A stretch of DNA of 64,000 nt from Chitinimonas taiwanensis DSM 18899 (lineage in GTDB: Bacteria; Pseudomonadota; Gammaproteobacteria; Burkholderiales; Chitinimonadaceae): the NCBI RefSeq assembly GCF_900119825.1, contig NZ_FPKR01000002.1, positions 124,001-188,000 on the forward strand, read 5' to 3'. The position numbers were made by a program, and so were the translations under genes. Under the pieces are notes generated by a model, which worked only from the letters and a program-made list of their open reading frames with translations, had not been told where the DNA came from and searched no databases. Within the stretch, counting starts at the first letter, position 1. Each line of letters opens with the position of its first letter. Positions 11,020 to 19,774 of this stretch are shown here, piece after piece.

Positions 11020-12906
11020 ATGAGCCACCCTCCCCTGCAAGCCGCCGAACTCGCCTACAGCCCGGAAGGCATCCCCTTCTCGCCACGCTTTGACGACATC
11101 TATCACTCGCGTAGCGGCGGCCTGGCGCAGGCGCGCAACGTCTTCCTGGCCGGCAACGGCTTGCCGGGCCGCTGGCAGGGTCACGATCACTTCGTCATCT
11201 GCGAGACCGGCTTTGGTCTGGGGCTGAGCTTTCTGGCCACCTGGCAGGCATGGCGCGCCGACCCGCAGCGCTGCGCGCGCCTGCACTTCATTTCCTGCGA
11301 GCTGCACCCGTTTCGCGCCGCCGATCTAAGCCGCCTGTATGCACAGCTGCTGAGCGAAGACGCCGAGCTGCAGGCGCTGGCTGCCGAGCTGATCGCGCAA
11401 TGGCCGGTGCTGGTGCCCGGCTTTCATCGCTTGGAGCTGGCCGGCGGCCAAGTGGTGCTGACCCTGCTACTCGGCGATGCCTTGCACTGGCTGCCCAAGC
11501 TGCTCGCCCAGGTTGATGCCTTCTATCTGGATGGGTTTGCCCCCGCCAAGAACCCGCAACTATGGCAGGCACCGCTGTTCAAGCAATTCAGCCGCTTGGC
11601 CGCCAGCGCCGCCACGCTGGCCACCTATACCGTGGCGGGCGAGGTCAGGCGCGGTCTGGCCGAAGCCGGCTTTCAGGTTGAACGGGTGGCCGGCTTTGGC
11701 GGCAAGCGCCAGATGCTGGTCGGCCAGTTCCGCGGCCAACGTCACCGCCCCGTGCCGGCATCCCAGAAGCAGGCGCTGATTATCGGCGCGGGCATTGCTG
11801 GCGCGAGCCTGGCCGAGCGACTGGCCGCGCGTGGCTGGCGTATCTCCCTGCTGGAGCGGGCCGCTGGCCCGGCCAGCGGCGCATCGGGCAACCATGCCGG
11901 CGCTTACCGGCCGGTGGTGTCGCAGGACGACAATCTGCAAGCGCGGCTGACGCGCGCCGCCTTTCTGTATGGCCGGCGTCGCATCGCGGCCCTGCCCGAG
12001 TCCATCACCGGCTGGTGTGGCGCACTGCAACTGGCACGCCACAGCGAGGAAGCACAGCGCTTCGCCCGTATTGCCGAGCATTGGCCGGCCGAGCTCTTGC
12101 AGGCCGTGGATGCCGAGCAAGCCAGCCAACTGGCCGGCCAGGCGCTCAGCGGCGGCGGCCTATTCTTTCCCCTGGCTGGCTGGCTGAACCCACCCAGCCT
12201 CGTGCGAGCGCTGCTGGCGGCATGTGGCCCGGCCTTGCAAACACATTATGGGGTTGCGGTGGAGCACCTGCGGCAGCAGGACGGCCAGTGGCAGGCGCTG
12301 GATGCGGACGGCCAACTGCTGGGCAGTGCGCCAGTGCTGATCCTGGCCAATGCAGCCGAGGCCGCGCGCTGGGCGCCCGAGCTAGCGCTGAATAGTGATA
12401 CCCGCGTGGTCAGCCATCTGCCCGCCAGCGCAAGCAGTGTGCACACCGTCGTCTGCCGCGCAGGCTATCTAACGCCCGCCCATGCCGGCCTCGCCTGCCT
12501 GGGTTCCAGCCCATTGCGCGAAGGCGGCAGCGAAGCGCAGGCGCATGCCGACAACCTGGCACTGTTGAGCGCCATGCTGCCCGAAGCCAGCGCCGAGACG
12601 CAGGCCACCACGCCTGCGGGACGCGTATGCGCACGGCCCGGCACCCCCGACCGCCTGCCGATTGCCGGTGCGCTGGCCGATGCAGCCGGCTTTCAGCCCA
12701 AGCATGCGGGCAGCCTGCATCTGGCGCCGCGCCGCGCCGGCCTGTATGCGCTGACGGGCTTTGGCGCGCGCGGCCTGGTCTGGTCGGGCCTGCTGGCAGA
12801 AATGCTGGCCAGCCAGATTGCCGGCGAGCCGCTACCCATCGAGCGCGAGCTGGTCCACGCCGTGGACCCGGCACGCTTTCTCGCCCGCCAGGCAGAGCGC
12901 GGCTAA
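11020..12906 (+). CDS. mnmC: Bifunctional tRNA mnm5s2U34 biosynthesis protein MnmC
   Basis: MnmC completes the 5-methylaminomethyl-2-thiouridine modification at the wobble base of several tRNAs. The N-terminal half (about 1-235) is the SAM-dependent methyltransferase domain (FSPRFDDIYHSRSGGL, CETGFGLGLSFL). The C-terminal half (from about 245) is the FAD-dependent oxidoreductase that removes the carboxymethyl group, with a dinucleotide-binding IIGAGIAGASLAERLA motif and SGASGN. The 628-residue length fits the fused enzyme. The ATG at 11020 was chosen; a TTG one codon upstream is also possible. The start lies very close to the lysS terminator. Confidence 0.95.
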   Translation: MSHPPLQAAELAYSPEGIPFSPRFDDIYHSRSGGLAQARNVFLAGNGLPGRWQGHDHFVICETGFGLGLSFLATWQAWRADPQRCARLHFISCELHPFRAADLSRLYAQLLSEDAELQALAAELIAQWPVLVPGFHRLELAGGQVVLTLLLGDALHWLPKLLAQVDAFYLDGFAPAKNPQLWQAPLFKQFSRLAASAATLATYTVAGEVRRGLAEAGFQVERVAGFGGKRQMLVGQFRGQRHRPVPASQKQALIIGAGIAGASLAERLAARGWRISLLERAAGPASGASGNHAGAYRPVVSQDDNLQARLTRAAFLYGRRRIAALPESITGWCGALQLARHSEEAQRFARIAEHWPAELLQAVDAEQASQLAGQALSGGGLFFPLAGWLNPPSLVRALLAACGPALQTHYGVAVEHLRQQDGQWQALDADGQLLGSAPVLILANAAEAARWAPELALNSDTRVVSHLPASASSVHTVVCRAGYLTPAHAGLACLGSSPLREGGSEAQAHADNLALLSAMLPEASAETQATTPAGRVCARPGTPDRLPIAGALADAAGFQPKHAGSLHLAPRRAGLYALTGFGARGLVWSGLLAEMLASQIAGEPLPIERELVHAVDPARFLARQAERG

Positions 12907-13122
12907 GGAAGTGCTGATTGACTCCATCGCTCAAAGCACGGCACACCACCCGGCGGAGCTGGGTGCTCGCCGCCAACGATACAGCGATGATTCCTCTCGC
13001 TTCTAGTCCACTTCCCCACCCTCGCCGCCGCGAGGGAGCCTCGCTTTGCTCGATCCGTGAATGGACCAGCACATCCCGCCTAGCCCATCCACGCGCCATG
13101 GCGGCCGCTAGCCTGCCTGCAT

Positions 13123-13128
13123 TAGAAT
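13123..13128 (+). promoter_or_regulatory. Candidate -10 box (TAGAAT) for mtaD
   Basis: A TAGAAT hexamer lies 26 bases before the mtaD ATG, in the 247-base gap after mnmC. The gap contains no convincing gene. No clear -35 partner was found, so this is tentative. Confidence 0.3.
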
Positions 13129-13153
13129 CCGCCATCTTCTTGTGAGCCCCACG

Positions 13154-14467
13154 ATGTCCACCACGCTCTGCCTGCATCCGCGCTGGCTTATTCCCGTCGA
13201 ACCCGCTGGCCTAGTGCTGGAAAACCATGCGCTGGTCATGCAGGGTGAACGTATCGTCGCCATCCTGCCCAGCAGCGAGGCGCGCACCCGCTATGCAAAT
13301 GCCGAGCATCACACGCTGAGCGAGCATGCGCTGCTGCCCGGCCTGATCAATCTGCACGCCCACTCGGCCATGAGCTTGCTGCGCGGCCTGGCCGACGACC
13401 TGGCGCTGATGGACTGGCTGAACAACCATATCTGGCCGGCCGAGGGCAAGCATGTATCGGATCAGTTCGTATTCGATGGCAGCGTGCATGCGATGGCCGA
13501 GATGATCCGTGGCGGCACCACTACGGTGAACGATATGTACTTCCACCACGAAGCCGTGGCGCGCGCCGGTATTAGCGCCGGCATGCGCACCGTGGTCGGC
13601 TGCTCGGTGCTGGAATTCCCCACCGGCTATGGCATCAACGCCGATGACTACATCAAGAAGGCGCTGCATGCGCGCGAGCAGTTCGTCGGCGAGCCACTGG
13701 TCAGCTTCACCCTGGCGCCGCACGCGCCCTACACCGTGGCGGACGAGACCTTCCGCAAGATCATTACCCTGGCTGAGCAGCTGGAAATTGGCATCCACTG
13801 CCATATCCACGAAACCCGCGACGAGATCGACGCCAGCCTCAAGCAATACGGCGTGCGCCCCTTGGAACGCCTGCGCAATCTCGGTCTGCTCGGCCCGAAT
13901 CTGGTCGCCGCCCATGTGGTACACGCCAACGATGCCGAAATCGCCTTGCTGGCACGCCATGGCGTACATATCGCGCACAATCCGGCCAGCAACCTCAAGC
14001 TCGCCTCCGGCTTTGCCCGGGTGGCCGCGCTGCAGGCGGCGGGGGTGAATGTGGGCATCGGCACCGATGGCGCCGCCAGTAATAACAAGCTCGACCTGCT
14101 GGCCGATCTGCGCCTCGCCGCCCTGCTGGCCAAAGCCGAATCGGGCAATCCGCAGGCGGTGCCCGCCGCCAAGGCCTTGGAAATGGCCACGCTGGCCGGC
14201 GCACGCGCGTTGGGGATGGATGCGCATATCGGCAGCCTGCGTGCCGGCAAGTTGGCGGATATCATTGCCGTCGATCTCTCCGGGCTAGATAGCCAACCGC
14301 TCTATGATCCGATTTCCCAGCTCGTGTATGCCAGCAGCCGCGAACAGGTCAGCCATGTGTGGATCAACGGCCGCGCTGTGCTGGCCGATCGGGAACTGTG
14401 CACCCTGAATGCCGGCCAAATTCAAGCGCGCGCCCATTACTGGCGCGAGCGCATTGCCACCCACTAA
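13154..14467 (+). CDS. mtaD: 5-methylthioadenosine/S-adenosylhomocysteine deaminase (TRZ/ATZ amidohydrolase)
   Basis: This is a 437-residue metal-dependent amidohydrolase of the TRZ/ATZ family, expected to deaminate 5-methylthioadenosine or S-adenosylhomocysteine. The metal-binding HxH pair is at H68/H70 (LINLHAHSAMSLLRG). Further ligands sit in CHIHETRDEI and HVVHANDAEI, and the catalytic aspartate is in GIGTDGAASNNKLDLL. The ATG at 13154 (MSTTLCLHPRW) matches the usual family N-terminus; a GTG four codons upstream is an alternative. It is followed by ubiG after 18 bases and gph by overlap, a recurrent arrangement in proteobacteria that places SAM by-product removal beside a SAM-using methyltransferase. 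Confidence 0.92.
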   Translation: MSTTLCLHPRWLIPVEPAGLVLENHALVMQGERIVAILPSSEARTRYANAEHHTLSEHALLPGLINLHAHSAMSLLRGLADDLALMDWLNNHIWPAEGKHVSDQFVFDGSVHAMAEMIRGGTTTVNDMYFHHEAVARAGISAGMRTVVGCSVLEFPTGYGINADDYIKKALHAREQFVGEPLVSFTLAPHAPYTVADETFRKIITLAEQLEIGIHCHIHETRDEIDASLKQYGVRPLERLRNLGLLGPNLVAAHVVHANDAEIALLARHGVHIAHNPASNLKLASGFARVAALQAAGVNVGIGTDGAASNNKLDLLADLRLAALLAKAESGNPQAVPAAKALEMATLAGARALGMDAHIGSLRAGKLADIIAVDLSGLDSQPLYDPISQLVYASSREQVSHVWINGRAVLADRELCTLNAGQIQARAHYWRERIATH

Positions 14468-14485
14468 GGTGCCTAAGGAAAACCC

Positions 14486-15208
14486 ATGAACGAATCCCTG
14501 ACTCCAAGCCGCAACGCCGACGACGCCGAACTGGCCAAGTTCGCCGATATGGCCCACAAATGGTGGGATAAGGACAGCGAATTCAAGCCGCTGCACGAGA
14601 TCAACCCGCTACGCCTGGGCTTTATCGATGGCCACGCTGCGCTGAGCGGCAAGACTGTACTCGACGTAGGCTGCGGTGGTGGCATCCTGTCCGAAGCCAT
14701 GGCGCAATGCGGCGCCACGGTCACCGGTCTCGATCTGGCCGAGAAGTCGCTGAAAGTAGCCAAGCTGCATGGCCTAGAGTCGGGCGTGCAGGTCGACTAC
14801 CACTGCCTGCCGGTGGAAGAGCTGGCCGCCAACCAGCCGGCCAGCTTCGATGTGGTGACCTGCATGGAAATGCTCGAGCATGTGCCCGAGCCCTCCAGCG
14901 TGGTGGCCGCGGTTGCCCAGCTGGTCAAGCCGGGCGGCTGGGTGTTCTTCTCCACCATCAACCGCAATCCGAAAGCCTATCTGCACGCGGTGGTCGGCGC
15001 CGAGTATGTGCTGGGCCTGCTCGCGCGTGGCACGCACGAGTACAGCAAGTTCATCAAACCGTCGGAGCTCGCGCGCATGGCGCGCAATAACGGCCTGGAT
15101 ATGGTGGAGCTGAAGGGCATGGGCTACGACCTGATCGCCAAGTCCTACTATCTGAACGACGACGCCACGGTCAACTACCTGCTGGCCTGCCGAAAGCGCC
15201 TAGCGTGA
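14486..15208 (+). CDS. ubiG: Ubiquinone biosynthesis O-methyltransferase UbiG
   Basis: UbiG carries out the two O-methylations of ubiquinone synthesis using SAM. The protein has 240 residues, the family's usual size. The N-terminal DDAELAKFADMAHKWWDK is typical of UbiG, and the SAM-binding motif I is VLDVGCGGGILSEAMA at about 54-69. The later segments FFSTINRNPKAYLHAVVGAE and TLGTHEYSKFIKPSEL-like GTHEYSKFIKPSEL are also characteristic. A good ribosome site (AAGGAAA) precedes the ATG. The stop overlaps the GTG start of gph by four bases. Confidence 0.96.
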   Translation: MNESLTPSRNADDAELAKFADMAHKWWDKDSEFKPLHEINPLRLGFIDGHAALSGKTVLDVGCGGGILSEAMAQCGATVTGLDLAEKSLKVAKLHGLESGVQVDYHCLPVEELAANQPASFDVVTCMEMLEHVPEPSSVVAAVAQLVKPGGWVFFSTINRNPKAYLHAVVGAEYVLGLLARGTHEYSKFIKPSELARMARNNGLDMVELKGMGYDLIAKSYYLNDDATVNYLLACRKRLA

Positions 15209-15858
15209 TCCGCGCCATCCTGTTCGACCTGGATGGCACCCTGGCCGACACCGCGCTAGACCTGGGCGGCGCACTGAACCGCCTGCTGGCCGAGGAAGGC
15301 CGCCCGGCCGTGCCCTACGAGAAGATCCGCCCGATTGCCAGCCATGGTGCGCGCGGTCTGGTGGAACTGGGCTTTGGCCTGCACCGCGATGCGCCGGGCT
15401 TCGATGCGCTGCGCCTGCGCTTTCTTGACCATTACGAAGACGGTTTCCGTAATGAAACCGTGCTGTTCGATGGCATCAATCCGCTGATCGAGGGCCTGCA
15501 TGCGCGTGGCCTGGCCTGGGGCATCATCACCAATAAGCCGATGCGTTTCACCGACCGGCTGGTGCCCACCCTAGGCTTTAGCATCCCGCCCGCCGTGGTG
15601 GTGTCGGGCGACACCGTCGGCGTGCCCAAACCCGACCCTCGCCCCATGCAGCATGCCTGCGCCCAGATCGGCGTGGACCCGACCGCCTGCTGGTATGTGG
15701 GCGATGCCGAGCGCGATATCGTGGCTGGCCGCGCCGTTGGCATGAAGACCGTGCTGGCCGACTATGGCTATATCGCCGACACCGACCGCCCTGAGGAATG
15801 GGGCGCCGATATGCGCATCGCGACGCCGCTGCAGCTGCTTGAGCTGCTGCCACGCTAG
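15205..15858 (+). CDS. gph: Phosphoglycolate phosphatase-like HAD hydrolase
   Basis: This 217-residue HAD-superfamily phosphatase carries motif I DLDGTLADT near the N-terminus (catalytic Asp8 and Asp10 region), motif II in the IITNKP segment, a conserved lysine in the GVPKPDPRP segment and motif III in VGDAERDIVAGRAVGMKT. It is expected to hydrolyse 2-phosphoglycolate from DNA repair or related phosphoesters. It starts with GTG inside the ubiG stop (GTGA overlap), so it is translationally coupled to ubiG. A strong terminator follows. Confidence 0.9.
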   Translation: MIRAILFDLDGTLADTALDLGGALNRLLAEEGRPAVPYEKIRPIASHGARGLVELGFGLHRDAPGFDALRLRFLDHYEDGFRNETVLFDGINPLIEGLHARGLAWGIITNKPMRFTDRLVPTLGFSIPPAVVVSGDTVGVPKPDPRPMQHACAQIGVDPTACWYVGDAERDIVAGRAVGMKTVLADYGYIADTDRPEEWGADMRIATPLQLLELLPR

Positions 15859-15890
15859 CCGCGCCAGGATGCTCCCCAAGCCCCAGCCAT

Positions 15891-15923
15891 CACAGCCCGC
15901 CCTTGTGCGGGCTGTGTTTTTTT
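15891..15923 (+). terminator. Rho-independent terminator after gph
   Basis: A perfect 10-bp stem (CACAGCCCGC / GCGGGCTGTG) with a CCTTGT loop is followed by seven Ts. It closes the mtaD-ubiG-gph unit. Confidence 0.94.
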
Positions 15924-16034
15924 GCGGCATCCAGGCGCGGAGCGACTGCTAGCATGCAAAGGGCGGCCAAGGGTCGCCAACTAAAGCTCTCACCCCAGCT
16001 GCCGACCTGCGATACCCGTCCCGAAAGGCCCCCT

Positions 16035-16490
16035 ATGCTCCAGCCGCTACTGCTGCTCATCCATCTGCTCAGCGCCATCTTCTGGCTGGGCGGCATGTCC
16101 TTCGCTTACTTCTGTCTGCGACCTGCCGCGGTCGAGGTGCTCGAACCCGCGCAACGCTTGCCGCTTTGGGCTGCCACCTTTGCGCGCTTCCTCCCGCTTA
16201 CCGCACTCGCCATCAGCGCCCTGCTACTCAGCGGCCTCGCCATGCTGATGCGCGTGGGCTTCGCCCATGCCCCGCTGGGCTGGCACCTGATGCTTACACT
16301 GGGCCTGCTGATGAGCGCGGTGTTCGCCTATGCCTACCTGGGCTGCTACCCAAGGCTGCGCCAAGCCTGCCAAGACGCCGCCTGGCCACAGGCCGCCACC
16401 GCACTAAACCGCATCCGCCAACTGGTCGCCCTGAACCAGCTGCTCGGACTAGGCACGGTGGTGGCCGCCGTTTCGGCGCGTTTTGCTTAA
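16035..16490 (+). CDS. CopD-like small integral membrane protein
   Basis: This is a 151-residue, four-helix membrane protein. Hydrophobic segments lie at about 5-25, 45-70, 75-100 and 125-148. The N-terminal LLLIHLLSAIFWLGGMSFAY, with its HLLSAIFWLGG signature, and the RFLPLTALAISALLLSG segment resemble the CopD/YqhA-like family of putative copper-resistance membrane proteins. The ATG at 16035 is preceded by GAAAGG. No copper genes are nearby, so the substrate is unknown. It is the last high-GC gene before the AT-rich island. Confidence 0.72.
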   Translation: MLQPLLLLIHLLSAIFWLGGMSFAYFCLRPAAVEVLEPAQRLPLWAATFARFLPLTALAISALLLSGLAMLMRVGFAHAPLGWHLMLTLGLLMSAVFAYAYLGCYPRLRQACQDAAWPQAATALNRIRQLVALNQLLGLGTVVAAVSARFA

Positions 16491-17045
16491 ATGATTAGGT
16501 GTGCTGCGCCAAGGCACCAGTGATGCAAAGACATGAACATGATAGGAACCATTCCCCCAACCAAGAAAATGGAAAGTTAAAAAAAGAAAATACTTTTCTT
16601 TCCAGCCCTTAAGAAAAAACCTCTCCTTGCAATATGTCAGAATCATCAGATTTAACGGTGAAATTTGCCCCCTTCATTCTTAAAAATAACGTCCTAAACC
16701 GTAAGGCACCCTCCATCAAACACCACAAAGTCAAGCACCATTTCCATCTTTTAACCAAAGATAATTTCCTTGTACCTATAGAAAATCTTATCACTACTTT
16801 CATAGAGATCGTTTAGCAAAAATGACGCTTCCTTCCCTACTACCTGCAAGCATTGCTCTTAGACTGAGGCGGCGAGCACGCAGCCCTGAACAGCAGAAAT
16901 TAAAGCCAGCGCAGCAAATAGCCTTTTCATATTTGCTTCTTACCTTGACTAAACTCAAGGCACCTGAACTTTGCTTCACCCCCCACGCACGAGAGTTGAA
17001 TCAAATATATGATCACAATTCCAAACATCTCCCAAAGAGTCCTAG
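16491..17045 (+). other. AT-rich stretch without a convincing gene (left edge of island)
   Basis: Base composition drops sharply right after 16490. Only short open frames are present (about 60 codons at 16634-16816 on the plus strand and 16609-16803 on the minus strand), and neither looks like a known protein. An A/T-rich hairpin (GGAAAG at 16571 pairing with CTTTCC ending at 16603) could be a terminator for the CopD-like gene. No tRNA gene, integrase or direct repeat marking an attachment site was seen. Confidence 0.5.
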
Positions 17046-17387
17046 CGACTGTTCATTTTTGCGCACCGCCTCTATATAGCCTCAGCACTTGTTCCGCAGA
17101 GTGCAACGGCATATCGTTACACGGCTCACCTGACAAATACCACTGCTACGCAAGTACTCAGCTATCTGCTTGGAACACTTACTCATCAAGGCATTTTCCC
17201 CCCGCCGCAGTTGGATGACTTCAGTATCAGGCTAGTCCAGCTATTTCATCGAGTATCACACCGACTGCATGTGAATCCTCAAGTCCTTTACATTCAATCA
17301 ACTAGGCTACCAAAGGTTACACTCTCACTTACGGTATTCCATCCGCCCCTCACCTCCAACATTAGTCATGTATATGTCGATCTCTGA
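17046..17387 (+). other. 113-codon open frame without ATG, overlapping the next gene
   Basis: The frame between the TAG at 17043 and the TGA at 17385 is open for 113 codons and reads like protein (for example TATQVLSYLLGTLTHQGIF and RLVQLFHRVSHRLHVNP). It contains no ATG; only weak internal TTG (near 17210) or GTG (near 17272) starts exist. Its end overlaps the start of the next gene by 20 bases. It may be the 3' remnant of a truncated gene or chance. I do not recognise the sequence. Confidence 0.22.
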
Positions 17388-17757
17388 AACCCTGAAGGCT
17401 GCATTCCCCGAAGCGCTAGGCGATCCCTGCGTTACAGCAGCCTTCATCGAATCCAACACTGACCTTATGGGGATAAAAGAGCAGTTCGACCTTTTGGCGC
17501 TGGTACCCACCTATATGCACTGGTGCACCACAAGCAATGACAGAGCTAGCCTGGTTTTTGATGGAACGCTTCACGCCTTAGCTGAGTATGGTCGCTGCAA
17601 AAGCCCTGAAATTCGGCATTTGAATTTTCGGCATCAGTGTTCTCCCGCACAAAAGGCGGCAGTGCTAGATTTTCTCGAATGGTGCAAGTCTGAGGAAATT
17701 ATGCTGAATGAACAGCAGTTAAGCAGAGCACTTCGAAATTGGGCGCAGGATGATTAA
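17368..17757 (+). CDS. Hypothetical protein, 129 aa
   Basis: This is a small soluble protein with no signal peptide and no membrane segment. The pattern is AFPEALGDPCVTAAFIE at the N-terminus, a central FDLLALVPTYMHWC, and a C-terminal CSPAQKAAVLDFLEWC. The general plan (an F..L.P segment followed by Q..AV..FLEW) recalls DUF6714-like small proteins, but I would not assign a family from this. A second ATG two codons in (17374) is equally possible. It lies in the AT-richer island among other small orphan genes, which is why an accessory role is likely. Confidence 0.55.
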   Translation: MYMSISETLKAAFPEALGDPCVTAAFIESNTDLMGIKEQFDLLALVPTYMHWCTTSNDRASLVFDGTLHALAEYGRCKSPEIRHLNFRHQCSPAQKAAVLDFLEWCKSEEIMLNEQQLSRALRNWAQDD

Positions 17758-18036
17758 TCTTTCGGTCAACGCAACAAGCCTGAGCTGCACATTGGGCACA
17801 CTCTGCTGCTTCGTAGTTCCGGCCACATATTACCTCCAACTTTTAAAGCGTCATGCGCTCCCAATCTATACCCAACTCCCGTCGTAGCTATTGGCTGCGC
17901 AATCAAGTCGCCATTTGGCTGCTGATGGTCGGGTTCTCGTCTACAGTCGTGTTCGGTATCGCTGAGAAAATCCTGCTCGGGGATTTCTGCGAGCTCTTTT
18001 TGATCGGCGCAGAGGTGTTGCTTTACGCAGTCATTC
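17758..18036 (+). other. Intergenic stretch with no assignable gene
   Basis: Overlapping short open frames exist on both strands but none resembles a known protein. A minus-strand frame without a start codon (about 18040-18205, reading WFEQAVKAFHSDGANSLYTL and then EHQAELLGLIAKTDRNVGMAG) looks protein-like. It may be a gene fragment lying under the 5' end of the next plus-strand frame. Confidence 0.3.
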
Positions 18037-18648
18037 ATGTTAAGCACCGGCCATACCCACATTGCGGTCCGTCTTGGCTATCAAACCAAGCAGCTCAGCT
18101 TGATGCTCCCGGAGCGTGTACAAACTGTTGGCCCCGTCGCTATGAAACGCCTTAACTGCTTGCTCAAACCAACTTACGACAGCGGTACTGCATGGCTCGC
18201 CCTAGCGTACAAGCTAGATCCTAAGCGCGCACTTGCACTCAAACGCATTCTTGCCTTGATTATTGCCGCATGTTTTTTCTTGCCGCTGGGCCAATGTTCA
18301 TCCAAAGAACCCACTGATGACAATTTACAAGACAACACCCAAGACTATGTATTCACACCAATTGAAGCCATTGATCTCAGGGACCATGAAAGTGCATTGC
18401 TAATTCTCATATTTTCATGGCCATTACTTCTAACCACATGTGAAAGCAGCACAAAGAAAGCCATCCGACGCGCCCATCATTTTATGGAATTAATTAGTTC
18501 CATCCTTAGCCTCTACTTACTCAAAGGATTATTTTCAATATACTCACTGATTTTCCTTTCAGGCTATGCACTCCTATCCGCACTTCTGCTGTTTACACTA
18601 ATCACCTCAGTGGAAATACTTAATGATTTTAGTAAATCAAAGGGCTAA
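18037..18648 (+). CDS. Hypothetical membrane protein
   Basis: The frame is 203 codons long. The first roughly 55 codons look atypical and the true start may be the ATG at 18142 or later. The convincing part begins around LDPKRALALKRILALII, followed by a hydrophobic segment ending in LPLGQC, an acidic loop (SKEPTDDNLQDNTQDY) and further hydrophobic helices at about 122-137 and 150-195. It is probably an inner-membrane protein with three to four helices. I do not recognise a family. Codon use is AT-rich like the rest of the island. Confidence 0.45.
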   Translation: MLSTGHTHIAVRLGYQTKQLSLMLPERVQTVGPVAMKRLNCLLKPTYDSGTAWLALAYKLDPKRALALKRILALIIAACFFLPLGQCSSKEPTDDNLQDNTQDYVFTPIEAIDLRDHESALLILIFSWPLLLTTCESSTKKAIRRAHHFMELISSILSLYLLKGLFSIYSLIFLSGYALLSALLLFTLITSVEILNDFSKSKG

Positions 18649-19260
18649 TCCTTCGATCAAGACTTCCTTGTAAAGCACTATTCATATATATGCTTTTCCG
18701 CAAAGGGCGACTGGTTTACCCGGGAAGGGTGGATTTTGTATCACTTCAATTCCTCCTCGCATCGCTCGACAGCTGCGCATAGAAAGACTATATATCGAGA
18801 ACCAAGCTAGTTGGCGGGATATCCGCTACAGGGCAGAGACATAACTCACACCACTCGCCCTCGTTCAGCCTGTCGATCTATGCGAGTGGTGAGGATCAGG
18901 CTTCGCTACCAGACATGCCCTACAGGTTGGCCAGCACGACAGAGCATCCATCAAATCTAGTGATGCAGCGATGAGTGCCCGAGTAATCGCTTATGCTAGT
19001 CATGACAAAATTTGCGGTAAATCGCGGCAGTAAGTCACTGCATTGAAGCTTGGTTTTGACGAAAATAGGTGACCTGCTTGGACTGATGCCACGCACTATG
19101 AGCATGTTCTCAGCAAGATCAATACTGGTGGTTGCAGTGCGCCTCCATGGCCTGTGTTGATGCAGTGTGCGGTCACTACCATGGTGTTACAGCGGCGTTA
19201 CCACTTTGCTATTCATCCAGATGGATGAAATCCATTTCATTCACTTAGGAATCCCTATCT
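18649..19260 (+). other. Intergenic stretch of 612 bases, no gene seen
   Basis: No open frame of convincing length or composition is present on either strand. Frames are broken repeatedly, so a decayed gene is possible. The only clear structure is an inverted repeat at 18849-18891, listed separately. Confidence 0.5.
18849..18891 (+). repeat. Inverted repeat, 10-bp arms
   Basis: The arms CACCACTCGC (18849-18858) and GCGAGTGGTG (18882-18891) are perfect complements separated by 23 bases. No T-run follows. It could be a hairpin of a decayed element or a protein-binding palindrome. Confidence 0.5.
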
Positions 19261-19635
19261 ATGCATTGTTTCACTCATCAAGATAGTCACGCTGTAGCCA
19301 TCTGCAAAACATGTGGTAAAGCCATCTGTAGTATCTGTACGGTATCGGTCCCATTTGCCTTAACCTGCTCATTAGATTGCTCGGAAGAGGCTAAAGCCGT
19401 TCATGAGATGAACCAACGAGGAAAAAAAATCTATGGCATTGGCGTTGCACAGAAGAGATTGCCAACTGGCGTTGTAGTGTGGGGGCTATTTGCAGTTCTT
19501 TTTGGCGGAGCGGGTGCAATCAACACGATTTCCAGCGACACACCTGATTGGTTCTCAATCTGCTTCGGTATAGCTTCAGTAATTGTGGCTGCCACTTTAT
19601 ACAAGAGAGCGAAGGAAACTGGCCTGCAATGCTAG
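19261..19635 (+). CDS. B-box-type zinc-finger protein with two membrane helices
   Basis: The 124-residue protein opens with a B-box-like zinc-binding module (CFTHQDSHAVAICKTCGKAICSIC), with Cys/His pairs in the right spacing and a further Cys pair in CSLDCSEEAKAVH. Two predicted transmembrane helices follow, at about 68-88 (VVVWGLFAVLFGGAGAI) and 97-114 (FSICFGIASVIVAATLY). Bacterial B-box-plus-TM proteins of this size are known but their function is not. The N-terminal zinc module would face the cytoplasm if there is no signal peptide. The start codon ATG at 19261 coincides with the Met before the first zinc ligand. Confidence 0.7.
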   Translation: MHCFTHQDSHAVAICKTCGKAICSICTVSVPFALTCSLDCSEEAKAVHEMNQRGKKIYGIGVAQKRLPTGVVVWGLFAVLFGGAGAINTISSDTPDWFSICFGIASVIVAATLYKRAKETGLQC

Positions 19636-19774
19636 AAAATCCTGTTTTTATCATCATTCCTATGCTGTAACTATCGCCTTCCAGGCGCAATCCAAGTTCA
19701 GCACCATTTAGCTGTAACAATTCGATATCAAACATTCACGCCTCCCAACCTAGCATTAACAACTCGGAACTATC

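Noticed and set aside
12907-13153. Small frame 12918-13145 between mnmC and mtaD
   Set aside because: Low-complexity Arg/Ser/Pro translation, no ribosome site, no resemblance to any protein family.
18920-19105. A 61-codon minus-strand frame in the gene-free stretch
   Set aside because: No ribosome site, no recognisable feature, and chance length for this composition.
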